Shown one piece after another: positions 8,233 to 16,035 of a stretch of DNA of 64,000 bases (positions are counted from its first letter, which is position 1; each line of letters starts with the position of its first letter). The DNA is taken from NCBI RefSeq assembly GCF_001514145.1, contig NZ_KQ948678.1, positions 62,001-126,000 on the forward strand. Direction: 5' to 3'. Below the pieces are notes generated by a model. That model worked only from the letters and a program-made list of their open reading frames with translations, was not told where the DNA came from and did no database searches. This stretch comes from Streptomyces canus. GTDB lineage: Bacteria; Actinomycetota; Actinomycetes; Streptomycetales; Streptomycetaceae. Position numbers and translations under genes: made by a program.

Positions 8233-8565
8233 TCAGCCGGTCGGTCCTGCCGGGGTCGTGGTGGTCTTGAAGCCCTCGGTCTTGTTGGCCTGGAGGGCGA
8301 AGTCGTTGGTGAACGTCTTGCTGAGGTCCACCGACCCCTTCACATTGCCGACCAGTTTCTCCGTCGCCAGGGAGGTCTTCGGGCCGCCGGCCGGCATGAT
8401 GCCGTCCGGGAGGAACTGACCCTTGTCCTCGGTCAGTGCCTGGATGTAGTCGGCCTTGGTCACCAGTTGGTTCGACACGAACGACGTCGGCAGTTTGTTC
8501 GCGATGTCGGACGCGCTGTGGGTGTTGATCCAGTGCATGGTGGCGACGAGCGCGTCGACAGCAGT
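8233..8565 (-). pseudogene. C-terminal remnant of an ABC substrate-binding protein
   Basis: About 105 residues beginning DALVATMHWINTHSASDIANKLP and continuing to the stop, with SNQLVTKADYIQAL and LPDGIMPAGGPKTSLATEKL. These match the last third of NMT1/SsuA-type periplasmic binding proteins for nitrate, sulfonate or similar ligands. The signal peptide and first two thirds are missing. At about 8560 the frame runs into unrelated sequence from another truncated gene, so this is a deletion junction. No permease or ATPase gene is adjacent. Confidence 0.65.
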
Positions 8566-8714
8566 GGGGCGGTGCTCAAGGGCAGGCCGGTGACGGTGCC
8601 GATCGGCACGGTGTGGTCGCGGCGCAGCCACAGGCCAGGGCCGGGCAGGAGGAGGGCGGCGACGTAGGACAGCACGACGGCCCGGCCGAGCCGACGGCGC
8701 AGCCAGGCCGTCAT
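8560..8714 (-). pseudogene. N-terminal remnant of a membrane protein
   Basis: From ATG 8714 the frame reads MTAWLRRRLGRAVVLSYVAA and continues with LLLPGPGLWLRR, a basic N-terminus plus one membrane helix. It then runs GTVTGLPLSTAPLL before entering the binding-protein remnant out of frame. The opening resembles sodium/bile-acid-type (BASS) transporters, but about 50 residues are too few to be sure. Confidence 0.35.
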
Positions 8715-8881
8715 CCCGTCAGCAGGCGGTTGGGCGACAGTCGGGCGGCTCAAGGCGGCCTTCTTCCATAGCGGTGGACGGGGCGGGGCGGAACGCCGCC
8801 ATGCAGGAGCCGTGATCATGAGTCGTCATGGACTCATAGTGCTCGGGAGAGGCGGATGGGGCAGCCGGTGACGTACGGCAG

Positions 8882-8897
8882 TCAGGATGCGTTCAGG
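8882..8897 (+). promoter_or_regulatory. 11-bp direct repeat upstream of copy B
   Basis: TCAGGATGCGTTCAGG: two TCAGG half-sites with an 11-nt period, ending 24 nt before the ATG at 8922, almost the same spacing as copy A. Confidence 0.6.
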
Positions 8898-8921
8898 TGT
8901 CCCGTGGCACGGTCGGGCCTC

Positions 8922-9761
8922 ATGACATACGAGACCTCACAGACGCCCGGGCCCTCGGCGGCCGACCCCCAGGTGTCACCCTCCGGTCGTCGACTGGGCT
9001 GGAACAAGGTGCCCGAAGTCACCGTCTACTTCTGGGTCATCAAGGTGCTGTGCACGACGGTCGGCGAGACCGCGGCCGACCTGCTCAACGAGAAGGCCGG
9101 TCTCGGCCTGACCGGTGTGTCGGTGCTGATGAGCGCCTTGCTGGCGGTCGTCCTGGTCGTGCAGTTCCGCACCAGCGCCTACCGTGCGGGGGTGTACTGG
9201 ACGGCCGTCGCCCTGATCAGCGTCGTCGGCACGCTGATCAGCGACAACCTGACCGACAACATGGGCGTACCGCTGGAGACCAGCACCACCGTCTTCGCGA
9301 TCATCCTCGCGATCGTCTTCGTGGTCTGGTACCGGCGTGAGCGGACGCTGTCCATCCACCACATCGACACCACGAGCCGCGAGTCCTACTACTGGCTCGC
9401 CGTCCTGTTCACCTTCGCCCTCGGCACCGCGGCCGGTGACCTGGTCTCCGAGCGCATGAACCTGGGCTGCTGGCTCTCCGCGGTCCTGTTCGGCCTGGCC
9501 ATCGCCGCGGTCGCCCTCGCGCACTTCAAGCTCGGCCTGGACGTGGTGTGGAGCTTCTGGATCGCCTACATCCTCACTCGTCCGCTGGGCGCGTCCATCG
9601 GCGACTACCTCTCCCAGCCCACCGGTGACGGCGGCCGGGGCCTGGGCACCGTCATCACCAGTGCGCTGTTCCTCACGGTCATCCTCGGCCTGGTCATCTA
9701 TCTCTCGGTGACCCGAAAGGACGTGGCGCAGCCGCAGCACGCCGCCCGACACGCGGCCTGA
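8922..9761 (+). CDS. COG4705-type multipass membrane protein (copy B)
   Basis: 279 residues. Conserved blocks are KVPEVTVYFWVIKVLCTTVGETAADLLN (residues about 27-54), RRERTLSIHHIDTTSRESYYW, FTFALGTAAGDLVSE and AYILTRPLGASIGDYLSQP, ending in helix ITSALFLTVILGLVIYLSV. The layout of about eight helices matches copies A and C. The longer start at 8856 is rejected because the promoter repeat would then be inside the gene and the extra residues show no family similarity. No Shine-Dalgarno is obvious before 8922, which fits a leaderless mRNA. Function unknown; possible ion or metabolite transporter controlled by a two-component system. Confidence 0.82.
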   Translation: MTYETSQTPGPSAADPQVSPSGRRLGWNKVPEVTVYFWVIKVLCTTVGETAADLLNEKAGLGLTGVSVLMSALLAVVLVVQFRTSAYRAGVYWTAVALISVVGTLISDNLTDNMGVPLETSTTVFAIILAIVFVVWYRRERTLSIHHIDTTSRESYYWLAVLFTFALGTAAGDLVSERMNLGCWLSAVLFGLAIAAVALAHFKLGLDVVWSFWIAYILTRPLGASIGDYLSQPTGDGGRGLGTVITSALFLTVILGLVIYLSVTRKDVAQPQHAARHAA

Positions 9762-9778
9762 GCAGGCACGCGGCAGTC

Positions 9779-9796
9779 GTTCAGGATGCGTTCAGG
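9779..9796 (+). promoter_or_regulatory. 11-bp direct repeat upstream of copy C
   Basis: GTTCAGGATGCGTTCAGG: the most regular version of the repeat (two GTTCAGG, period 11), about 130 nt before the likely start of copy C and 18 nt after the stop of copy B. Confidence 0.6.
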
Positions 9797-9928
9797 GTGG
9801 CGCTGCCAGGGTCGGTTCCGGCGATCACCTTTCGGAGTCGCCTGATTGCACAGGGTGCTTGTTCGTGTCGCGGTCGGGCGCCCTGCTGTTCGACCGCATG
9901 GGAGCCCCCCACCTTGCAGAAACCGGAA

Positions 9929-10798
9929 ATGCTCACCGATCTCGACGTGGCGAGCACGACGAAGTCGGTCATGAAGAAACTCCCCGAGGTCACCCTGGCG
10001 TTCTGGATCATGAAGATCGCCGCGACCACCCTCGGCGAGACGGCCGGCGACCTCTTCGCGCAGACCCTGAAACTCGGCTACTTCCTCACCACGATCGCCC
10101 TGTTCGTGCTCTTCGTGGTGACACTGGTCGTCCAGCTCAGGGCCGGCCACTACAACCCGTTCTTCTACTGGACGGTGATCCTGTCGACCAGCATGGCGGG
10201 CACCACGATGTCCGACTTCATGAACCGTGACGCGAGCGCCAAGTACCTCTCGGGCGGGGCCACTTCACTCGGCTGGGGTCCGCAGGGCCTCGGCCTGGGC
10301 TATCCGAGCGGTGCCGCGATCCTCGTCTCGATCCTGCTGGTGATCTTCGCCGTCTGGAAGGCGACCGGGATGACCTTCCGGATCCGCGACATCGTCACCT
10401 TCCGCGGCGAGGCCCTGTTCTGGTCGGCGATCCTCGTCTCCAACACCCTCGGTACCTCCATGGGCGACTTCCTCTCCGACAGCTCCGGCCTCGGTTACGC
10501 CGGCGGCGCGCTGCTCGTGACGGGCGCACTGGCCGTCCTCGTCCTGCTGGTGAAGGTGCCGGTCGTGCCGAACGTGCTGCTGTTCTGGATCGCCTTCGTG
10601 CTCACCCGGCCCCTCGGTGCGACCGCCGGGGACTTTCTGACCAAGCCGGTTGCCAAGGGCGGCCTGGACCTCGGAACTGTGGGATCTTCCGTCGTGCTGC
10701 TGGCCGTTCTGGTCGGGCTGATGGCCTACGCGCAGGTGCAGGAGCGCAGAACACCGCAGATGACGGAGCGGGAGTCGGTCGCCCGGCGGGCCGACTGA
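9929..10798 (+). CDS. COG4705-type multipass membrane protein (copy C)
   Basis: 289 residues from ATG 9929; TTG 9914, nine nt after GGAG, is a good alternative. It shares KLPEVTLAFWIMKIAATTLGETAGDL, the middle block GMTFRIRDIVTFRGEALFWSAIL, NTLGTSMGDFLSD and AFVLTRPLGATAGDFLTKP with copies A and B. It carries a loop insert of about 20 residues (RDASAKYLSGGATSLGWG) after the third helix. It directly follows copy B on the same strand but has its own promoter repeat, so it is probably transcribed separately. It ends six nt from the convergent kinase gene. Confidence 0.82.
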   Translation: MLTDLDVASTTKSVMKKLPEVTLAFWIMKIAATTLGETAGDLFAQTLKLGYFLTTIALFVLFVVTLVVQLRAGHYNPFFYWTVILSTSMAGTTMSDFMNRDASAKYLSGGATSLGWGPQGLGLGYPSGAAILVSILLVIFAVWKATGMTFRIRDIVTFRGEALFWSAILVSNTLGTSMGDFLSDSSGLGYAGGALLVTGALAVLVLLVKVPVVPNVLLFWIAFVLTRPLGATAGDFLTKPVAKGGLDLGTVGSSVVLLAVLVGLMAYAQVQERRTPQMTERESVARRAD

Positions 10799-10804
10799 AT
10801 CACG

Positions 10805-12181
10805 TCATCCGGCGGGCAGGTCGACCAGGAAACGTGCTCCGGGTGTGTGCTCGGGGTCGTGGGAGACCTCGCCGCCGACGGCGCGGGCCAGGCGTCGCGC
10901 GAGCGGCAGTCCCAGGCCTGCCCCGTCGTGCCCGTCGCCCGAGTCCGCGCGCCGGCCGGGCTGGAAGAGATCGTCGAGGAACTCCTCCGGTACGCCAGGA
11001 CCGTCGTCGGTGACGTCGATGCGGACGCCGCCAAGCAACTGCCTTGCGGACACGGTCACCGTGGCGCCGGCGTAGCGAGCGGCATTGGTCAGCAGCGGGC
11101 TGACGATGCGTTCGAGAAGAGCGGAAGCGACGCCCGCCTCAATCTGCTGGTCCGGCACGTCGACGACGGTCTTCAGCTCCTTCCGTGCGTCGAGGTCCTC
11201 GACCAGCCGACGCAGCACGGGAGCGACAGCGGTGGTACCGACGGCCGTGGTGGTGTTCTGCGCGCCTTCGCGGGCGTCGTTCAACAGCGTGTCGCAGATG
11301 GTGCGCATGGACTGGGCGGCCTCCGCGATCGCCTCGTGGGTGGCCTCGGTCTCGGCGGCCGAGCGAGGGCGGGCCCGCCACCAGTCGAGCTCGACGACGA
11401 TCCGGGTGAGCGGGGTGCGCAGTTCGTGGGACAACTCCGCGGTCAGCTGCTGCTCGTGACGCAGTACGGTGCGGATGCGGTCCAGCAGTGCGTCCAACGA
11501 GGTGCCCAGGCGGGCCAGTTCGGCCGGCTGGTCCGCGGCGCCGAAACGCTGGTCGGAACCGACGGCGCTCCACTGGGTGGCCTGGTCGGTCATGGTGCGC
11601 ACGGGGCGCAGCGCCCGCCCGACGGCCAGCCGCGTCAGCGCGTAGGTGCACGCGAGCATGACAGCGTCCAGGATCAGCGAGCCCGACAGCAGGGTGTCGG
11701 CGGAGCTGCGGTAGGGGGCGAGATCCGTGGCCGTGATGACGGTGGCGGTGCTGCGGAGGCCGGACACGGGTTGGGAGCAGAGGCGGACGAAACGGGGGTT
11801 GTCGGTTTGCATGGTCGCGCAGACCGGGCTGCCCCGCGCGGCGAGCCGGTCGGCGGCGTGGGTGAGCGCACTGTCGGCCCTGGCGGACGGCGGTTTCTCC
11901 AGCAGGCGTGTCCCGGCGTAGATCCACACGTTCGCGTCGAGCAGGCTGTCGTTGACGGTCTCCAGGACCCGCACTCGGGGCCCGCTGGTGTCGACGGTGG
12001 TGGCGACGGCGGCGGCGCGGTTGCGCAGTTCGTCGTCAGCCTGGTGCTGGAGGTGCCGGTCCATCGCGGTGTTGAACACGACGGTCAGCACGGTCATCAG
12101 AAGCGCGGCGGTGGTCAGGGCCACGAGCGAGAGCCGACCGCGCAGCGTGCGGGGCGCCAGACGGCGCGCGAGCCCGTTCAT
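10805..12181 (-). CDS. Sensor histidine kinase paired with 12178 regulator
   Basis: 458 residues. TM1 is about residues 17-38. An extracytoplasmic loop of about 125 residues contains two Cys (CATMQTDNPRFVRLC) that could form a disulfide. TM2 is about residues 163-186, then HAMP. The H-box is TAELSHELRTPLTRI with His252; N box RIVSPLLTNAARYAG, G1 DVTDDGPGVPEEFL and G2 GAGLGLPLARRLA follow. The start ATG overlaps the regulator stop by 4 nt (ATGA). It is the last gene of a five-gene operon beginning with DedA, so its signal is probably envelope-related. Confidence 0.92.
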   Translation of the reverse strand: MNGLARRLAPRTLRGRLSLVALTTAALLMTVLTVVFNTAMDRHLQHQADDELRNRAAAVATTVDTSGPRVRVLETVNDSLLDANVWIYAGTRLLEKPPSARADSALTHAADRLAARGSPVCATMQTDNPRFVRLCSQPVSGLRSTATVITATDLAPYRSSADTLLSGSLILDAVMLACTYALTRLAVGRALRPVRTMTDQATQWSAVGSDQRFGAADQPAELARLGTSLDALLDRIRTVLRHEQQLTAELSHELRTPLTRIVVELDWWRARPRSAAETEATHEAIAEAAQSMRTICDTLLNDAREGAQNTTTAVGTTAVAPVLRRLVEDLDARKELKTVVDVPDQQIEAGVASALLERIVSPLLTNAARYAGATVTVSARQLLGGVRIDVTDDGPGVPEEFLDDLFQPGRRADSGDGHDGAGLGLPLARRLARAVGGEVSHDPEHTPGARFLVDLPAG

Positions 12182-12840
12182 GACAGCCGGTGCCCGATCC
12201 CGCGTGTCGTGGTGAGGCCGAGGCCGCTGCCCGCTTCGCGCAGCTTGCGGCGCAGTCGGCTCAGATACTGGTCGAGGGTGTTGTCGCTGACCTGGGCGCC
12301 GTCCGGCCAGGCGGCCCTGACCAGGTCGCGGCGGGACACGAGGGTCCCGCCTGCGGCCATGAGCGTGGCCAGCAGTCGGAACTCCGTGGGAGACAGGTCG
12401 ATATGGACGTCGCCGACGTGTGCGCTGTGCCGGGTCGCGTCCAGGACCAGGTCTCCGGCGGTGGCCACGGTCGCGGGTGCGGCCCGTTTGAGTGCGGCCC
12501 TCAGCCGGGCGACGAGTTCGGCGAGATGGAACGGCTTGGACAGGTAGTCGTCGGCTCCGGCGGAGAACCCGGACAGCCGGTCGGTGAGGTGATGGCGGGC
12601 CGTCAGGAAGATGATCGGGGCGGCGAACCCGCCCGCGCGCAGCGCCTGGCAGACGTCCCGGCCGTCCGCGTCGGGCAGCCCGACGTCCAGGACGATGGCC
12701 GCGATGTCGTCGGTGGCCAGCCGCAGGGCGGTGGCGCCGTCGGCGGCGGGCACGGGGTCGAAGTCCTCGTCGAGCAGGCCGCGACGCAGCACGTCACGCA
12801 GGGCGTGATCGTCCTCGACGACCAGGATCTTGTGGCGCAT
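12178..12840 (-). CDS. OmpR/PhoB-family response regulator
   Basis: 220 residues from ATG 12840 (MRHKILVVEDDHALRD). Receiver: acidic pair D10-D11, phosphoacceptor Asp52 in AAIVLDVGLPDADG and the conserved Lys in DDYLSKPFH. The winged-helix domain has DLSPTEFRLLATLMAAGGTLVSRRDLV and ends TTTRGIGHRLS. A longer start at 12867 gives only a basic leader without support. The start region lies inside the 3' end of the upstream PAP2 gene (47-nt overlap), so translation is coupled. It is a good candidate to bind the 11-bp-period repeats upstream of the three COG4705 genes, but this is inference. Confidence 0.92.
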   Translation of the reverse strand: MRHKILVVEDDHALRDVLRRGLLDEDFDPVPAADGATALRLATDDIAAIVLDVGLPDADGRDVCQALRAGGFAAPIIFLTARHHLTDRLSGFSAGADDYLSKPFHLAELVARLRAALKRAAPATVATAGDLVLDATRHSAHVGDVHIDLSPTEFRLLATLMAAGGTLVSRRDLVRAAWPDGAQVSDNTLDQYLSRLRRKLREAGSGLGLTTTRGIGHRLS

Positions 12841-13525
12841 GGCCTTCCGTTGGATTGTCCGGCGCACGGGGCGTGCCGGAGACGAACGATGCGGGCAGCC
12901 ACCGGATCATCGCGTACAGGCAGACTCCGAGCCATCCGGTGGCGAACAGCCAGCCTCCGATGACGTCGGTGAACCAGTGAACGCCGAGATAGACCCGGGA
13001 CAGGCCCACCAGCACGCCCCAGCACCCGATGACGACCCGGAGTGGGGTGGCGCCGCTCGGGGCGCGCAGTGAGACCGCGACGATCAGCAGACCGGCAGTG
13101 AGGGCCGCTGTGGTGGTGTGTCCCGAGGGGAACGCCCAACCGCCCGCGGACGCCGCCCAGTCGGCACGGGCGGGACGCTGCCGCTGGACGACTGCCATCA
13201 CCCCGTAGCGCAGCGCCTGACCGGTTCCCAGACAGGCAAGGCCCAGTGCGGCGGCCCCCATCCGTCGCCGCACGGTTCGTCCCGCGACCATGCCGGCCAA
13301 CGCGGCGAGGACGTAAGGGACGGCACCGCTGCCGGTATCGGTCACCCCTCGGGCCAGCGCCCCGGCGACGTCCGGCCGATGGCCGAGCGACCAGGCCAGG
13401 AGCCCGCCGTCCGACCACAGCTGAGCGCCGTCCTGGCCGAGCACCACCATCGTGAGGACGCCGAACGCCACCCAAGCGCCGAGACCGACCGCCCCGGCCA
13501 GGTCGGCGGCGTCGCGCCGGTTCAT
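12794..13525 (-). CDS. PAP2-superfamily phosphatase (1)
   Basis: 243 residues, about six membrane helices. All three phosphatase signatures are present: RQRPARADW (KxxxxxxRP-type, Arg-Pro), FPSGHTTTAA (PSGH) and SRVYLGVHWFTDVIGG (SRxxxxxHxxxD). Family members remove phosphate from lipid substrates such as undecaprenyl pyrophosphate or phosphatidic acid on the outer membrane face. ATG 13525 overlaps the stop of the next PAP2 gene upstream by 4 nt. In this operon (DedA, two PAP2 enzymes, two-component system) recycling of undecaprenyl phosphate is the likeliest role. Confidence 0.85.
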   Translation of the reverse strand: MNRRDAADLAGAVGLGAWVAFGVLTMVVLGQDGAQLWSDGGLLAWSLGHRPDVAGALARGVTDTGSGAVPYVLAALAGMVAGRTVRRRMGAAALGLACLGTGQALRYGVMAVVQRQRPARADWAASAGGWAFPSGHTTTAALTAGLLIVAVSLRAPSGATPLRVVIGCWGVLVGLSRVYLGVHWFTDVIGGWLFATGWLGVCLYAMIRWLPASFVSGTPRAPDNPTEGHAPQDPGRRGRSRPA

Positions 13526-14127
13526 GAGGCGCTCAGCAGCTGGCGCAGGCGGCTGGAGGCGATCCACCGGTCCACCGATCGCGACCACCGTCGCAGCATG
13601 AGCATCGACATCAGTGCGACGAGGCCACCGACCAGCGCGCCGGCCATGACGTCGTGCGGATAGTGCGCGCCGACCCACACCCGTGAGACTGCCATCGCCA
13701 GGGCCGCCACTGCCGCCACCGCTCCCAGCCGACGCGAGACGAAGAGCAGGGCCACGGCAGCGGCGGCGGCGATCGCCGTGTGGTTGCTGGGGAAGGACCA
13801 GTCGCCGGGCGCCGGACACGTCTCCAGCGTCTTCACCCGAAGGCTCTGGCACGGCCGGTCCTCGCGCACCGCCAGCTTCACCAGGGCATCCACGCCATAC
13901 GCAACGACCACGACCACCGGTACGGCCAGCGCCCTCACCGCAGCCGCATGCCCATCCCGTCGAGCGAACCACCAGCCGACTAGCGCGAGCATGGCGAACA
14001 CCGCGAGCCCGTACGTCGACCAGAACGACACCGCTCCGTCCAGCCAGGCCGGCGCATGCCGGGCCAGACGCACCACATCCAGATACGCGGGGCCGTCGAC
14101 AGACGACCCGTCGAAAGCCGTGATCAC
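13522..14127 (-). CDS. PAP2-superfamily phosphatase (2)
   Basis: 201 residues with about five membrane helices. Signatures: KLAVREDRPCQ (Lys/Arg-Pro), SFPSNHTAIAA (PSNH, the BcrC-like variant of PSGH) and SRVWVGAHYPHDVMAG (SRxxxxxHxxxD). The PSNHT form and small size resemble BcrC/YbjG-type undecaprenyl-pyrophosphate phosphatases. The GTG start at 14127 overlaps the TGA of the DedA gene (GTGA), which fixes the start; there is no homology before it. It is probably made with DedA and may supply the undecaprenyl phosphate that DedA proteins return across the membrane. Confidence 0.85.
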   Translation of the reverse strand: MITAFDGSSVDGPAYLDVVRLARHAPAWLDGAVSFWSTYGLAVFAMLALVGWWFARRDGHAAAVRALAVPVVVVVAYGVDALVKLAVREDRPCQSLRVKTLETCPAPGDWSFPSNHTAIAAAAAVALLFVSRRLGAVAAVAALAMAVSRVWVGAHYPHDVMAGALVGGLVALMSMLMLRRWSRSVDRWIASSRLRQLLSAS

Positions 14128-14792
14128 CTGCGTCCCCCCTCGGGCCGGCCATCCCGCCGAGCCTTGTACACCTCGGCAGCCAGGGGGATCAGAGACACGA
14201 AAATGATCAACGCCACCAGCGGGAGCAGGTAACGATCGACGTTCGGGATCGACGAGCCCAGCGCGTACCCCGCGAGGGTGAGTCCGAGGCTCCACACGAG
14301 CCCGCCGATGATCTGCCACAGCGTGAACGTCCGCACCGGTACCTCCAGCGCGCCGGCCATCGGATTGAGTACGGTCCGCACCACCGGCACGAAACGGGCC
14401 AGCGCGATCGCCTTCGCGTGTCCGTATCGCTCCAGCAGTTCCTCGGCGCGTTTCGCACCCTCGTGCAGACGCTGCGAGCGGCTACGGGCCAGCAGTGCTC
14501 CACCCGCCTTCCGGCCGAGCACATAGCCGCACTGCGCCCCGGCCAGAGACCCTGCCGCCGCCGCGACCAGGAGCGGCCCCAGCGACAGGTGCACACTCCC
14601 CTGCGCCGAGCCCGTGCACAGCAGACCGGCCGTGAAGAGCAGCGAGTCGCCGGGCAGGAAGAAGCCGACCAGCAGCCCTGTCTCGGCGAACATCACCACC
14701 CCGACGCCCAGCACGCCGAACGCCGCCAGCAGCGAATGAGCGTCCAGCACGTTCACGGCCAGCTGTGATGCCGGATGGATCGGTGTGGTCAT
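14124..14792 (-). CDS. DedA-family membrane protein
   Basis: 222 residues. DedA (SNARE-associated) hallmarks: FAETGLLVGFFLPGDSLLFTAGLL, a Gly-rich re-entrant stretch AGSLAGAQCGYVLGRKAGG, and ERYGHAKAIALARFVPVVRTVLNPMAG with the essential basic and acidic residues. Work on this family has shown DedA-type proteins flip undecaprenyl phosphate or other lipids back across the cytoplasmic membrane. It is the first gene of an operon with two PAP2 phosphatases and a two-component system, all joined by short overlaps. A CTAC-N5-GTAG palindrome lies 92 nt upstream of the start, so expression is probably BlaI-controlled. Confidence 0.88.
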   Translation of the reverse strand: MTTPIHPASQLAVNVLDAHSLLAAFGVLGVGVVMFAETGLLVGFFLPGDSLLFTAGLLCTGSAQGSVHLSLGPLLVAAAAGSLAGAQCGYVLGRKAGGALLARSRSQRLHEGAKRAEELLERYGHAKAIALARFVPVVRTVLNPMAGALEVPVRTFTLWQIIGGLVWSLGLTLAGYALGSSIPNVDRYLLPLVALIIFVSLIPLAAEVYKARRDGRPEGGRR

Positions 14793-14883
14793 GGCGAGGA
14801 TGCCTTTCCGGTGACCCTGTGTCTGCGATTCGTCCATCCGCGTGCACGTGGCCTGGAGGGAACCGCACTCGCCGAGCTTACAT

Positions 14884-14896
14884 CTACAAGATGTAG
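14884..14896. promoter_or_regulatory. BlaI-type operator upstream of DedA operon
   Basis: CTACAAGATGTAG within a longer CATCTACA / TGTAGTAGATG inverted repeat (14881-14902). Confidence 0.7.
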
Positions 14897-14902
14897 TAGA
14901 TG

Positions 14903-15312
14903 TTCTGTGGGTGACCGGACGCAAACGGTCACTACAACGAAAGCCGAGACAGAGGAGCCGGGCGTCATGGGCGACACCTCTCGCACAGGGACCGGCACCT
15001 GGACCTTGCGGCGCGCGGCCACGAACCCGACGGCGCCACCCCCGACCCGGGCGTCCGGTGCCCCGGGCGCCGGGCCCCAGCAGTTGCATCGAGGGATGAC
15101 CCTCGTGGCCACGATCAGCCTGTTCATCAGGACACGGGCCGCCTGGACGACCGCGATGGCCTCACGGCCCACATCCCGGCTGCTCCTTCCGCGATCCTGT
15201 AGCGAGGGCGCCAGGCGGGCGTACACGCACGGGCACGCCTGGCGAAGCCGCGGCAGCTGCTGGCGAGGTGTGTTGCCGAGCCCGTACCCCGACTGTTCGG
15301 CATTCGTGCTGG
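14903..15312. other. No convincing gene
   Basis: A frame from ATG 14967 (MGDTSRTGTGTWTLRR...) lies downstream of the BlaI-type operator and could be a small product, but it has a weak ribosome site, no family features and degenerates into Arg-rich shadow sequence. The rest shows nothing recognisable. Confidence 0.35.
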
Positions 15313-16035
15313 TCAGCCGTGGTCGCGCAGCGGGCCGACGCCGTAGCCCCGTTCCTGACAGGTGTCGAGGATCCGGGGCAGCGCGCCCAGCGTCGAGCGC
15401 CAGGCGCCGGGGGCGGAGGTGCAGTCCGAGTCGTGCAGCAGGATCGTGCCGCCGCCGTCCAGGTCGGCGGTGACGGTGCGGTGGACGGTGCGCGGGGTGG
15501 CGCGTGCCGTCCAGTCCTCCCCCCAGCAGGTCCACAGCACCGGGGTCAGGTCGAGGCGGCGGGCCGCGAGGTGGGCCGCGGTGGACATGACGCCGTACGG
15601 GGGCCGGAAGAGTGTGGGCTGCCGTCCGGTGATCGCGGCGACGGTGTCGCGGGCCCGGCGGAAGTCGTCATAGGTGGCACGCGGGCCACGCAGCAGGAGG
15701 GGGCGGTGCAGCCAGCCGTGGACGGCGACCTCGTGACCGGCCGCCGCGATCTCGCGGACCAGGCCGGGGGAGCGGTGTGCCTCGCCGCCGAGCAGGAAGA
15801 ACGTGGCGTGCACTCCGCGCCCGGCGAGCAGCCGTAGAAAGTGCGGCGTGGAGCGGGGGTCGGGGCCGTCGTCGAAGGTCAGGGCGATGTGGTTCATGCG
15901 GCCGCGGCCCGAGAGGCGGGGCATGAGGCGGTTGCGCAGCGGTCCGAAGGTGGAGACGACGGGTGCGGCGTGGGCGGCGGCGAGGACGGGTACGGCGGCG
16001 AGGGCGGCCGTGCGCAGCGTCGGGGCGATGTTCAC
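15313..16035 (-). CDS. Polysaccharide deacetylase (NodB-type)
   Basis: 240 residues. A signal-anchor-like N-terminus (VNIAPTLRTAALAAVPVLAA) is followed by the NodB domain: IALTFDDGPDP (catalytic base and first metal Asp), HEVAVHGWLHRP (HxxxH metal ligands), LFRPPYGVMS (RxPY) and GTILLHDSD (catalytic His). Such enzymes remove N-acetyl groups from peptidoglycan or related polymers outside the membrane. The GTG start at 16035 overlaps the stop of the glycosyltransferase gene by 4 nt, so they form one operon and probably modify the same glycan or glycolipid. Confidence 0.87.
   Translation of the reverse strand: MNIAPTLRTAALAAVPVLAAAHAAPVVSTFGPLRNRLMPRLSGRGRMNHIALTFDDGPDPRSTPHFLRLLAGRGVHATFFLLGGEAHRSPGLVREIAAAGHEVAVHGWLHRPLLLRGPRATYDDFRRARDTVAAITGRQPTLFRPPYGVMSTAAHLAARRLDLTPVLWTCWGEDWTARATPRTVHRTVTADLDGGGTILLHDSDCTSAPGAWRSTLGALPRILDTCQERGYGVGPLRDHG

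Noticed and set aside
10847..12547. 566-residue plus-strand frame opposite the kinase and regulator genes
   Set aside because: Antisense shadow of a clear two-component pair.
14967..15473. Plus-strand frame behind the BlaI operator as a regulated gene
   Set aside because: No family features, weak ribosome site, and its second half lies antisense to the deacetylase.
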